Source: Photobacterium rosenbergii (GTDB lineage: Bacteria > Pseudomonadota > Gammaproteobacteria > Enterobacterales > Vibrionaceae). From it: a DNA stretch of 64,000 nt. A program made the translations under genes and the position numbers. Under the pieces are notes generated by a model that saw only the letters and a list, made by a program, of their open reading frames with translations, was not told where the DNA came from and did no database searches. This document shows, piece after piece, positions 43,209 through 51,559 of this stretch; position 1 is the stretch's first letter, and the number at the start of each line of letters is the position of its first letter. The stretch spans positions 1-64,000 of the forward strand of contig NZ_PYMB01000013.1 of NCBI RefSeq assembly GCF_003026455.1, written 5' to 3'.

Positions 43209-44659
43209 GACTGAACCTCTAAACCTTGATATTGCTGATATTGTTTAAAATTATTAATTTCACTACTGACCGCCAACAAGCGAGTTAGCGAGATGACATA
43301 TTGATAGGCTGCCGCTGCCCGCTGTGTTTTCACACTTGCCAGGTATAGTTCGGCATCAACCACATCCAAGGATGTCGACAAACCTTGGCTAAATGCTTTT
43401 TCTCGTAAACTGACATTCTCTTTTGCTAAATCCAAACTGGAAGCCAGTCCGTTATATTCTTCCAATGACTGCATTGCCTCGCGGTAGGTTTTTTCAACCA
43501 ATACCGTCAGATCCTGTTCGGCTTGTGCCCGTAGGTAGTTAACTTGGGTAACGGCACTGTGCGCGGCCTTTACTTTTCCCGAACGACCAGAGCTATCGAG
43601 TAATGGAATATTAACGCCTACACCCACGGCCCAATCCGGCGCTGTTTTCGCTGCTAGCGTGTCGTCCTCGTGCAAGTTGTAGTTACCGTATAGGTACACC
43701 TCTGGGTAGTATTTACCCTTTTCAGCCGCCATCAGGCCCTGCGCCTGTTTCTTCTTGGCATCAAGAATTTGCAAGCCGGGGTAGCCTGCCAAGGTTTTGT
43801 CTATAAACGCCGATAGAGGTGGCAATGACTCATTCACAAACAACGAAGAGGTCGGCACAGCAGGTGAATTAACTTTCAGAAGTTTGGTCAACGCAACCTG
43901 AGCAATTTCCATATCTCGCTGGGCTTTCTGCCGCTCTACCCGCGCTTTATCGTAAGAGGCTTGTGCCTGCAGGCGTTCAACTTTGGCAATTTGCCCTTGC
44001 TGCTCTAGTTTTTGGGCCCGCTCAAAGTGCTTTTTAAGGCCATTTTCAACCTCGATACGTGTATCCAGAACCGTTTGAGTAAGCGCAACACCAAAATAGA
44101 ATTTGGAAAGGTCTTCAAAGGTGACTTGCTGCTTCATCGCTAACAAATGGGTAGCTTCTTCTGTCTGACCTTTAGCGATATCCTGGGCAGCACTAATACG
44201 GCCACCGGTAAAAATTGGCCACACCGCACGGATAGAACTGGTAAAGACCTCTCGTTTGGTCAACTGGGAGGTAAATAACTGGTCAACAATAGGTAGGGAA
44301 GGCACAACAGAGCCAATCGGCATGCTATCAATAAGATCAGAGGGCTTGATTTCAACGGGTTTATCAAGCCGGGTATATTTGGCTGTCGCACTAATGGATG
44401 GTAAGTACAAATCCCTTGCAGCATCTTGCATATTTTCTGAGCGTTCAATATTGGCACGCTCGGCTGCCAGGCCATCATTCTGGCTTAACACCGCCTGCCA
44501 GGCATCCAAAAAACTGACAGTGTGTTGCGCCTTAACTGGCGTGGTGTCGGAAAATACCGGATTGAGCGAGCTATTCCCTTCTAGAGTATTAGCCCCTGCC
44601 GACATCGGTACAACCGTCATTGCCCAGCAGGTGAGCACCGCAACTGGCGTCATTCTCAT
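43205..44659 (-). CDS. TolC-family outer-membrane efflux channel
   Basis: 484 residues, signal peptide to about 24 (MSAGANT). Two repeats of the outer membrane efflux protein domain: coiled-coil segments FLDAWQAVLSQNDGLAAERANIERSEN, VERLQAQASYDKARVERQKAQRDME, and the last block YREAMQSLEEYNGLASSLDLAKENVSLREKAFSQGLSTSLDVVDAELYLAS. First gene of the exporter operon. Trimeric channel. Confidence 0.88.
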   Translation of the reverse strand: MRMTPVAVLTCWAMTVVPMSAGANTLEGNSSLNPVFSDTTPVKAQHTVSFLDAWQAVLSQNDGLAAERANIERSENMQDAARDLYLPSISATAKYTRLDKPVEIKPSDLIDSMPIGSVVPSLPIVDQLFTSQLTKREVFTSSIRAVWPIFTGGRISAAQDIAKGQTEEATHLLAMKQQVTFEDLSKFYFGVALTQTVLDTRIEVENGLKKHFERAQKLEQQGQIAKVERLQAQASYDKARVERQKAQRDMEIAQVALTKLLKVNSPAVPTSSLFVNESLPPLSAFIDKTLAGYPGLQILDAKKKQAQGLMAAEKGKYYPEVYLYGNYNLHEDDTLAAKTAPDWAVGVGVNIPLLDSSGRSGKVKAAHSAVTQVNYLRAQAEQDLTVLVEKTYREAMQSLEEYNGLASSLDLAKENVSLREKAFSQGLSTSLDVVDAELYLASVKTQRAAAAYQYVISLTRLLAVSSEINNFKQYQQYQGLEVQS

Positions 44660-44787
44660 TGTGAAGTTACCTATATGCCTGTTTTCGTAGCTTGAATCGC
44701 CAATTTTAGAGTAATAACTCTAAAAATCAATAACCGTGATGCAAGTCACGCAAATTACAGGGAGTCACAGGCTAGCAATAGGGTCTT

Positions 44788-45801
44788 CTAGGGCTCATCA
44801 TTCAAACTCAAGATGATTTTCTGGTAAACCTTCGGGGTAAGACCGCTAATGCGCTTGAAGGAGCGGGAAAAGTGGGCAATGTTGGAGTAGCCCAGCTGGT
44901 TGGCAATATGGGTGAGGGACAACTGCTCGCCCATCATATCTACCGCTACTGTGTAGAGGAGGTTATCTTTTATCCGCCTGAAACTGGTGCGTTCTTCGGT
45001 CAACCTTCTCTGCAGTGTTCGCGGCGTCATGCTAAGAAGTTCCGCCGCTTCTTCAAGGGTAAGGTTATGCTCTCGGACATAGGGCAGTAATGAAGTAAAA
45101 ACGCGGTCAGTAAAATTTGCATGCCAACTAACCAATGGCTTTTTCTCTTCAAATGCCTTGGGGCTAATTCTTAGCGGCAACGCCAACACTTCGTCATCAA
45201 TAAGCCATTCCACCCGCTCATTAGCAACAAAATACTGGATCGAATTGCCCAGAATCGATTGATATACATCCGCACAGTCTGATTGGATTTTAATCTGAGT
45301 AGGTAGCCAGTCTCTCTGAGTCAGTACACTAATAAATTCCACTGCATAAAGCACAGCCCAAATTTCAGACCATAAGAATAAAGCACTTTCATCAACTTTA
45401 CGTTTGCACCAATACCAGGTTCTGCCATGGCTGGTTTCCAGGCCAACATTGGCAACAGTGGAATCATAAAGAAATACGGCCTGACTAAGCTCTAAAGCCT
45501 CCTTAACGGTTTTGCATTGCGAAAATTCCCCTATAAGGCGCGGGATGGCTTTGCGCCTGATAGCAGTTCGCAAAATATCACCAAACTGAGTGATCCCTAA
45601 CTGGTTCGCCAATAGGTATATCAGCTTTTTCATTGGCTCTTGGGGTAAGAACTCCTGGTCAAGATCAAACAGATCTGGCGGAAGCCCTGAGTCTTTAATG
45701 GCTTGGTGAGGGTCATGGTTATACTCGTAGAAAATCTCTACCAGTACCCGTGCGTAGCCTGACTTAATTAAAGGAACAACAGGATCTTTGCTACTACTCA
45801 T
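44788..45801 (-). CDS. AraC-family regulator with arabinose-binding-like N-domain
   Basis: 337 residues. N-terminal PF12625-type domain (LVEIFYEYNHDPHQAIKDSGLPPDLFDLDQEFLP; FGDILRTAIRRK) and C-terminal AraC DNA-binding pair: LTLEEAAELLSMTPRTLQRRLTEERTSF and LTHIANQLGYSNIAHFSRSFKRISGLTPKVYQK. Upstream of and in the same direction as the exporter operon (129-bp gap), so it probably controls it. Related in type to the AraC gene at 51560. Effector unknown. Confidence 0.85.
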   Translation of the reverse strand: MSSSKDPVVPLIKSGYARVLVEIFYEYNHDPHQAIKDSGLPPDLFDLDQEFLPQEPMKKLIYLLANQLGITQFGDILRTAIRRKAIPRLIGEFSQCKTVKEALELSQAVFLYDSTVANVGLETSHGRTWYWCKRKVDESALFLWSEIWAVLYAVEFISVLTQRDWLPTQIKIQSDCADVYQSILGNSIQYFVANERVEWLIDDEVLALPLRISPKAFEEKKPLVSWHANFTDRVFTSLLPYVREHNLTLEEAAELLSMTPRTLQRRLTEERTSFRRIKDNLLYTVAVDMMGEQLSLTHIANQLGYSNIAHFSRSFKRISGLTPKVYQKIILSLNDEP

Positions 45802-45919
45802 ATGCTGGATTCATCTGGACCTACTCTAACTTTTAAGGGTAGAGCGGCGCTGCAATATGGCAAATGCTGAGGCGAAGGGGAGAGCAAGTAAGAAGGGAGG
45901 CACTTAAAAAAGATAAAGT

Positions 45920-45945
45920 AGAGCCAGCGTAATTACGCTGGCTCT
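45920..45945. terminator. Perfect 26-bp palindromic hairpin
   Basis: AGAGCCAGCGTAATT and its mirror to 45945, followed by TTTT on plus; lies behind the lyase gene at 45970. T-run on the minus strand is interrupted (ACTTTATCTTTTTT). Confidence 0.7.
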
Positions 45946-45969
45946 TTTGATACAGGTTTAACGGAAAGC

Positions 45970-47328
45970 TTACCCCAAGACCTTATGGTATTGAGCAACC
46001 GTCTCATCAATAAGCGCGTCGTTACAGCCAAGATAGTGCTGCGGGTTGCAAGCTTCATCAATCTCTTGGGATGACAGTATTGCAGACACTTCATCATCCT
46101 GCTTGAGCACCTCTGCCAAGTTTCCCTCAACGGGCGCATTGGCAATGGCGGATTTGACCTTGTTGTAGCCTTCCCCTCGCCCAGCGATTTCAGCGACCTT
46201 CATCATCACAGCTTCCGACATGATGAAGTTTCGGGAAGCATCGAAATTGTCGCGCATGCGCTCCTTGTTGACCACAAGGTTAGCTACCAGTCTATGAGCG
46301 CGCTCCAATGCTGTCGAAACAGCCAAAGACGACTCTGGTACCAAGCTCCAATTTAGAACGCGCATAGAAGCGGAACGGACATCGTGCTGATCCATCAGGT
46401 TAGGTGCACTACTCGCATACATCCAGCCCATACGTGACAGAGTCTGAATCATATTGGCTGCGCGCGGGTTGGCTTTGTGCGGCATCGTACTTGAACCGCC
46501 ACCGGCTTCCCCCTCGCGAACTTCAGCAACAGATGCCCGTCCCATCGTCTCTGTATCATTAGCGATGCGACACAAGGTACCGTGGACCAAGGCAAAAAAC
46601 TGAATAAGCTCGGCAATGTTGTCCAGGCTTGCATTGCCAAGGCCTTTTGGCTCTGTCAGACCTAGGGCATCAAAGAGTCCTTTACGTACGGCTAAGCCTT
46701 GAGGGCCAATTGACGATAGATTACCCACGGCCCCACCATACATACCTGTGGTTGCCCGTGGATAAAGCTCATCAAGCCGGACAATATGGCGGGTAATTTC
46801 CTGCAAATAACTGCTTACCTGTAAACCCCAAGTCGTCGGCAAAGCATCCATCGCATTGGTTCTTGCCACCATTACGGTCTGCTTGTGGTCAAGCGCCATA
46901 ACTTCAAGTAAATCGCCTAAGCTAACAAGCTGAGCCCTCACCAAGCCTAGCGTTTGCTTCACCCGCATCGCCAGACTGGTATCGAGCAAGTCCTGAGTGG
47001 TACATCCCCAATGAAGGTAGCGTTTTACGTGCTCATCACCTTGCTCGGTCAACTGATCGACCAAGGGTTTAATGGCCATCCCCACCTTTTGGGTATCTTG
47101 TGCCAGTCGTGTCCAGTCAATGTTATCACTGATACAAGCCTGCTCTATGGCAGTAACAGCCTGCTGCGGAATAAGCCCTAGTTCAGCCTGAACCTTGGCA
47201 ATGGTTACCTCGAAAGTTAGCCACGTTTGGATAAGGTTATCGTCAGACCATATCCGTTTCATTTCTGGTTGGGTAAAAAGTGGGGAGTATAGAGTTGAAT
47301 CAAAAACAGAGACATTTGAGCCGGGCAT
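45970..47328 (-). CDS. Fumarase/aspartase-superfamily lyase (PcaB/adenylosuccinate-lyase-like)
   Basis: 452 residues from the ATG at 47328 (AGGA 8 nt upstream; ATG at 47337 and a TTG at 47349 are alternatives). Superfamily signature GEAGGGSSTMPHKANPRAANM near residue 270 carries the catalytic Ser loop; HWGCTTQDLLDTS near 104 and ARTNAMDALPTTWGLQV near 150 are the other conserved regions. It resembles 3-carboxymuconate cycloisomerases and class-II PurB; no pca or purine genes are near and PurB for housekeeping should lie elsewhere, so substrate is unknown. A candidate RNA leader or sRNA with a CRP site lies upstream. Confidence 0.8.
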   Translation of the reverse strand: MPGSNVSVFDSTLYSPLFTQPEMKRIWSDDNLIQTWLTFEVTIAKVQAELGLIPQQAVTAIEQACISDNIDWTRLAQDTQKVGMAIKPLVDQLTEQGDEHVKRYLHWGCTTQDLLDTSLAMRVKQTLGLVRAQLVSLGDLLEVMALDHKQTVMVARTNAMDALPTTWGLQVSSYLQEITRHIVRLDELYPRATTGMYGGAVGNLSSIGPQGLAVRKGLFDALGLTEPKGLGNASLDNIAELIQFFALVHGTLCRIANDTETMGRASVAEVREGEAGGGSSTMPHKANPRAANMIQTLSRMGWMYASSAPNLMDQHDVRSASMRVLNWSLVPESSLAVSTALERAHRLVANLVVNKERMRDNFDASRNFIMSEAVMMKVAEIAGRGEGYNKVKSAIANAPVEGNLAEVLKQDDEVSAILSSQEIDEACNPQHYLGCNDALIDETVAQYHKVLG

Positions 47329-47402
47329 ATCCTTCATCCTAAGCGCCAATCGATAGAGATAAAGACTACTCTGACATAATAGTGATTACTGTGCGCTTAA
47401 TG

Positions 47403-47426
47403 AAAAAAAAGCGGGCATCAGCCCGC
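47403..47426 (-). terminator. Intrinsic terminator of the candidate RNA
   Basis: GCGGGC-ATCA-GCCCGC stem (47411-47426) with eight A on plus, i.e. T8 on the minus strand, 75 bp upstream of the lyase start. Confidence 0.8.
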
Positions 47427-47492
47427 AGCAAATTAAGCCTAATCAAGCAACATCCATATTGCTGAGAACCATTACGGGATAGAGAATAGCAT
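47403..47492 (-). ncRNA. Candidate CRP-linked small RNA or transcribed leader of the 45970 gene
   Basis: On the minus strand a perfect CRP site is followed by AT-rich -10-like sequence (TAATTATAT, about 47504-47496), a hairpin AGCAA-TATGGATG-TTGCT, and an intrinsic terminator GCGGGC-TGAT-GCCCGC with T8. No protein gene on this strand lies upstream of the terminator. The RNA is either a separate ~90-nt sRNA or an attenuator leader for the lyase gene, whose own possible promoter (TTCATT-17-TATTAT) starts inside the T-run. Confidence 0.45.
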
Positions 47493-47529
47493 TCCATATA
47501 ATTACAGAACAACACACCGTATAATTAGT

Positions 47530-47545
47530 TGTGACATAGATCACA
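47530..47545. promoter_or_regulatory. CRP binding site
   Basis: TGTGACATAGATCACA is a full match to the CRP consensus TGTGA-N6-TCACA. It lies between the lyase gene/candidate RNA (minus) and the antiporter at 47684 (plus) and could act on either; for the minus-strand RNA it is about 45 bp from the predicted start. Confidence 0.8.
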
Positions 47546-47683
47546 CTTGAACAAGCAAGATATAGCCCTCAATCATTACTAAAAGTCATTCAATGCAACC
47601 AAGCGCTTAGGCGCAACATAGCATCATGGGCCAAACTTATGTGACACCATGTTGCAGGATGTCTCTTATGCGGTTGTATCGGT

Positions 47684-48856
47684 ATGCCGATTGAATTGGC
47701 CCCCATCATCTTTGAGCTATGTGCGATTATTATCAGCGCAGCGATATTGGGTACGCTTTTTTTATATGCCTGCCAGCCGATTATCCTTGCTTACATTGCT
47801 GCCGGCGTTGTCATCGGCCCTTACGGGTTTAACCTGATCCCCAATGCCGAACACATTACGCAGATCGGCAATATCGGTGTCATCCTCTTGCTGTTTTTAA
47901 TTGGCTTGAACCTTCAACCGAGGAAGTTACTCAACCTGTTCAAGGAAAGTGCCATAATCACCCTTGGCACCTGTATCTTCTTTTTCACCATCACTCTGTT
48001 GTTCTGCTTGGCGATTCAGTTGTCGCTGTTAGATGCAGTGATCTGCGCTGCTGCCTTGATGTTTTCCAGTACAGTCATTGGCCTCAAGCTCATTCCGACA
48101 ACCACCCTGCACCATCAACGCATGGGGGAAGTGATCACCAGCATTTTGCTGGTGCAGGACGTCATTGCCATTAGCGTGATCATTTTTCTCAATATGGACG
48201 GTGGCAATGCCATGATGGTTGGCTTTTTATTGATGCTGGGAAAATTCGTCGCGATCTGCACCTTGGCGTTTATCGGTGTGCGCTACATTATTTTGCCGCT
48301 ATTTCGAAAGTTTGACGTCATTCAGGAATACAGTTTTTTGGCAACCCTTGCTTGGTGCTTCTTCTGGGCAGAGCTAAGCCACCAGGTCGGTTTATCTTAC
48401 GAGAGCGGAGCATTTATTGCGGGTATTTCAATTGCAACCAGCCGGGTATCACAGGCCATTTCTGTTCATTTAAAACCACTGCGAGAATTCTTCTTGATCC
48501 TGTTTTTCTTTGCCATTGGCGCAAGGATGGACTTCAGTGAATGGAACCACTACACCTTCTTCGGCATCGCTTTTGGCGCCGTGATGGTGGGAATTAAATA
48601 TTGGGGCTTTTCAACCGCGCTGAAAATGGCCAGAGAAAAACCCACTATGCAGCATGAATTGAGTGCTAGGCTCAGCCAAGCCAGTGAGTTTTCCTTCCTT
48701 GTTGCTTATGCAGCAATGATAAGCGGTTTGCTCTCGATGGAGGCTGTCTTGTTTATCCAAATGGCGACCATTACCACGTTTATCATCTCGACCTATTGGG
48801 TAGTAAACCGCTTCCCTACCCCAATATCCACGGTCAAGAAGCTTCGCAAGGATTAA
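47684..48856 (+). CDS. CPA2 cation:proton antiporter without RCK domain
   Basis: 390 residues, about 12 membrane helices. CPA2 features: AYIAAGVVIGPYGFNLIP at the second helix, LIGLNLQPRKL, LMFSSTVIGLKLIPTTTLHHQRMGEVITSILLVQDVIAI, and SQASEFSFLVAYAAM. The C-terminus ends shortly after the last helix (VVNRFPTPISTVKKLRKD), so unlike the protein at 18755 there is no nucleotide-binding domain; it resembles KefC membrane domains or Na+/H+ antiporters. Ribosome site weak. A CRP site lies 140 bp upstream. Stop overlaps that of the opposite gene by 4 bp. Confidence 0.85.
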   Translation: MPIELAPIIFELCAIIISAAILGTLFLYACQPIILAYIAAGVVIGPYGFNLIPNAEHITQIGNIGVILLLFLIGLNLQPRKLLNLFKESAIITLGTCIFFFTITLLFCLAIQLSLLDAVICAAALMFSSTVIGLKLIPTTTLHHQRMGEVITSILLVQDVIAISVIIFLNMDGGNAMMVGFLLMLGKFVAICTLAFIGVRYIILPLFRKFDVIQEYSFLATLAWCFFWAELSHQVGLSYESGAFIAGISIATSRVSQAISVHLKPLREFFLILFFFAIGARMDFSEWNHYTFFGIAFGAVMVGIKYWGFSTALKMAREKPTMQHELSARLSQASEFSFLVAYAAMISGLLSMEAVLFIQMATITTFIISTYWVVNRFPTPISTVKKLRKD

Positions 48857-49557
48857 TCTGAAAACGGCTGGCTGGCTTTAAGTAAGATTTCATTGTCTTT
48901 AACGGTAACTCTTATTAGGGTTAATCGCTCGAAGCCTCGCTTAGGGTTATTGCCTGAAAGCCAGTTCTCTACGCTTTTGATATCCGTTTTTAGCGCACGT
49001 TTGAAACTACGGTGATCCAGCAGGATAAATTCGCGCAGCACTAAGAAATCACTATGGTTTGCCAAGGTAAACAACTGGTCATCAAGGGTTTGTTGATCAA
49101 GGACTTTAAGGCCAGATAATACATCAAGAGTTTCACCACCAACGGTCACCTGAGCAAAAACATAGTTTTGACGGCGCAAACCAGCCAGTACTGCATTGTA
49201 ATTGGCCCAAGACATTTCCAGCATATACTCGACTGCATCGACTCTACCCTCAGAGATAAAAGCCGTGAGCATCCCACCTTGGGTATTGAACAGGTTGGTT
49301 TGATCGAAACAAAATGCCTTCCCTTCTGACTCTGCGCCTTCACTCGTTTGATAAAGGGCTGAGCAATCAAAGCTCTCAGGCAGTGAGCTTATGTAGTCAG
49401 CAGAGTCACCAAATTCAAAATCTTGCTGAAAAACATTGGCATTAGAAATTGGCGAAAACAACACCAGCGCAGTGAAAAGGGTAAACAAGCAAGGGGCTAA
49501 TTGGTTGAAGGAAACCGTAAGGCGAAAAAATCGGGTAACCGGGAAAACTAAAGGCAT
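48853..49557 (-). CDS. Periplasmic protein, unknown
   Basis: 234 residues from the ATG at 49557 (TGGAG 9 nt upstream; the frame open to 49722 runs over the terminator at 49606 and is unlikely). Signal-like hydrophobic region LAPCLFTLFTALVLFSPISNANVF; mature part with two Cys in FDCSALYQ and KAFCFDQT, and helical C-terminal half (REFILLDHRSFKRALKTDIKSVENWLSG). No family recognised. Tail-to-tail with the antiporter gene. Confidence 0.6.
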   Translation of the reverse strand: MPLVFPVTRFFRLTVSFNQLAPCLFTLFTALVLFSPISNANVFQQDFEFGDSADYISSLPESFDCSALYQTSEGAESEGKAFCFDQTNLFNTQGGMLTAFISEGRVDAVEYMLEMSWANYNAVLAGLRRQNYVFAQVTVGGETLDVLSGLKVLDQQTLDDQLFTLANHSDFLVLREFILLDHRSFKRALKTDIKSVENWLSGNNPKRGFERLTLIRVTVKDNEILLKASQPFSD

Positions 49558-49600
49558 GATTGACACTCCATGTAATCTGCCAATTATACCGATGATAAAA

Positions 49601-49637
49601 AAAAAGCTGCAATTCCTTAGCCTAGTAGAATTGCAGC
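49601..49637 (-). terminator. Terminator of the YiaWV-like operon
   Basis: GCTGCAATTC and GAATTGCAGC, perfect 10-bp stem, 12-nt loop, T9 on the minus strand; about 120 bp past the stop at 49759. Confidence 0.8.
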
Positions 49638-49758
49638 CACTACGGTCAGCATTTACGTAGTTAAAGTGGGATAACGCAGCTTCGGAAACCTTGTTATCCC
49701 AGAGCGGTAATCGGTCCTTCACCCCTCGATTTATCCTTGTATCGGGTGAAGGTTTGTC

Positions 49759-50982
49759 TTACATCGACCAGATAAAGTAAATCTGGGATTTCATGCGGAT
49801 GATAATGCCGCGAATGACATCTAGGAACGCTAAGAAATCAATCGGCTTCTCGGCGCTTATCCATGCCAGTCCAACGGAGCCAACCGGAATGTCATAGTCT
49901 CCGGGCTCTGTCAGTTTCAAGCGGACAAAATGGTGCTTATTCAATGCGTTCTGACCGGTTGTTTGACGGACATTGTCATCCCTTGCCAGCAAACTGCCCT
50001 GCGATTCACCCGTTGCTTCAATTATGCCCTCGACCTCAGCGCTGAAGACCTTGCCAGGGTAAACCGGTGAGGCAAACTCTGCCTGCTGCCCAACTTTGAC
50101 ATTACGAATCGCCTGATGATTAACCCGCATTAAGACGTACTTTTCATCGGTATACATCTGGATACGAGGCATAACACCAACATATTGGCCTTCGCGCATA
50201 ATGTAGTTGGTCAAATAGCCATCGGTTGGCGCGTGAACCTGGGTGTTGTCTAGATTCCATTGCGCCTGGGCGACATCTTCTTGTTTATTTGCCACATCCA
50301 CTTTGCGGCTTGCAACAGACAATTCCGCTTTTTCGAAATCCAATTGTGCCCGTTGGGCTGATACACGGGCTTTCTCCAACTGAGACTGCAAAGTTACTTG
50401 CTTGGCCCTTGCTACATCCACCGCCGTCTGCTGCTCATCCATCTGGGTTTCGGTGATCGTATGTTTAACCACCCTGTTTTGTTCCTGATAGCGACGCAGC
50501 GTGGTTTCCTTCCACTCCAAATCTTCCTTGGCAGACTCTATCTCGTTCTGTGCAATCTCAATGTCTTTCAGTGACGCGTTATGATTCTGCTTGGCAATCA
50601 GTACATCTTCCTTGGCAATAGACAGAGCTACCTTGGCTGAATCAAGTTGGGTCTCTGCTTTATTCAGCGCAATCTGGTATTGCTCATCATCCAAGGTGTA
50701 AACCAGCTGGCCTTTTTTCACCTTTTCATTAGGGCGGACGAATATCTCATCCACATGGCCTTTAATTTTGGTCGAACCGGGACGCAACTGAATATGCGGG
50801 GACTGCACCACCGAACCACCGGACATATCCATTGGCGCAAAGGTAATCAACCCAATCCAGACAAAAACCAACCAGCCCGCCCCGCCAAGATAAGAGAAAG
50901 TCTTGGTGACTTTATTCCATGGCATCCCTACAAGTCGAAGTAGGTAAATAAACAATGCCCATACCGCCAAACCCTCAAGCAT
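49759..50982 (-). CDS. HlyD-family membrane fusion protein (YiaV-like)
   Basis: 407 residues with two N-terminal membrane helices (LAVWALFIYLLRLVG and GWLVFVWIGLITFAP), lipoyl half VDEIFVRPNEKVKKGQLVYTLDDEQYQIALNKAE, a long coiled-coil hairpin 95-240, and the partner lipoyl NTQVHAPTDGYLTNYIMREGQYVGVMP. The extra helix and the partnership with the small upstream membrane protein match E. coli YiaV/YiaW. No channel or pump is in the operon. Overlaps the upstream gene by 8 bp. Confidence 0.82.
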   Translation of the reverse strand: MLEGLAVWALFIYLLRLVGMPWNKVTKTFSYLGGAGWLVFVWIGLITFAPMDMSGGSVVQSPHIQLRPGSTKIKGHVDEIFVRPNEKVKKGQLVYTLDDEQYQIALNKAETQLDSAKVALSIAKEDVLIAKQNHNASLKDIEIAQNEIESAKEDLEWKETTLRRYQEQNRVVKHTITETQMDEQQTAVDVARAKQVTLQSQLEKARVSAQRAQLDFEKAELSVASRKVDVANKQEDVAQAQWNLDNTQVHAPTDGYLTNYIMREGQYVGVMPRIQMYTDEKYVLMRVNHQAIRNVKVGQQAEFASPVYPGKVFSAEVEGIIEATGESQGSLLARDDNVRQTTGQNALNKHHFVRLKLTEPGDYDIPVGSVGLAWISAEKPIDFLAFLDVIRGIIIRMKSQIYFIWSM

Positions 50983-51355
50983 TTTCTGCCTCCTCTTTAG
51001 TCATGATCACCGGCTCAGAGACGGCAGGCTGAGTAGCTGAAGGTTGAGGCTGTGGATGGCTCCCTTTTTCTTTCCAGATATCTCGGATACGACGCAAGGC
51101 TTGTTCGCCATCAACAAAAGCGATGAACACCGCTACCACCCATACCCAATGCCAAATAAAGCCAATCCAGGTCAAGGCGGTTATCAATCCCAATTGGTGA
51201 TGCTCTTTCGTATGGGCTTTTTGGATTGGCAGCTCATGAATGCGCCAAAAACCAAATGCCGCAGCGGCAATGGAGCCAAATAACACCACAGCGGCGACAA
51301 TATGAAGCGCAGTGTCGACACCACTGTCGACAAACGGCATGCTGACGAGACTCAT
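50975..51355 (-). CDS. Small inner-membrane protein (DUF3302/YiaW-like)
   Basis: 126 residues from the ATG at 51355 (GGAGAACTGTT upstream). Two helices: IVAAVVLFGSIAAAAFGFW and ITALTWIGFIWHWVWVVAVFIAFV, separated by RIHELPIQKAHTKEHHQLG, then a Pro/Gln-rich cytosolic tail. Place and layout match YiaW next to YiaV. A role as membrane partner of the adaptor is inferred. Confidence 0.65.
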   Translation of the reverse strand: MSLVSMPFVDSGVDTALHIVAAVVLFGSIAAAAFGFWRIHELPIQKAHTKEHHQLGLITALTWIGFIWHWVWVVAVFIAFVDGEQALRRIRDIWKEKGSHPQPQPSATQPAVSEPVIMTKEEAENA

Positions 51356-51472
51356 AACAGTTCTCCAATTCACTAACGCACAATCATTTCGCCAACAAAC
51401 AATCTCAGGGCAAAACACTGACTGTTATCGGCTTTTTCAATTTATTTTTGTTGGTGAGATTATGTAACTAAC

Positions 51473-51488
51473 AGTGACAGGCATCACA
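51473..51488. promoter_or_regulatory. CRP-like site
   Basis: AGTGACAGGCATCACA fits TGTGA-N6-TCACA at 9 of 10 conserved positions, in the divergent spacer between the YiaWV-like pair and the AraC gene. Confidence 0.5.
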
Positions 51489-51559
51489 AGATTGGATACA
51501 TTAAATCAATATAGAAGAGGTTTTAATATATTCAGACCACATAAGAGCAAAAGCACGCT

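Noticed and set aside
18755..48856. The two CPA2 antiporters as one duplicated locus
   Set aside because: They differ in domain content (one lacks RCK) and neighbours, so recent duplication is not supported.
49558..49722. N-terminal extension of the 48853 gene
   Set aside because: It covers the intrinsic terminator of the adjacent operon and lacks a ribosome site; the ATG at 49557 has both a signal peptide and a good site.
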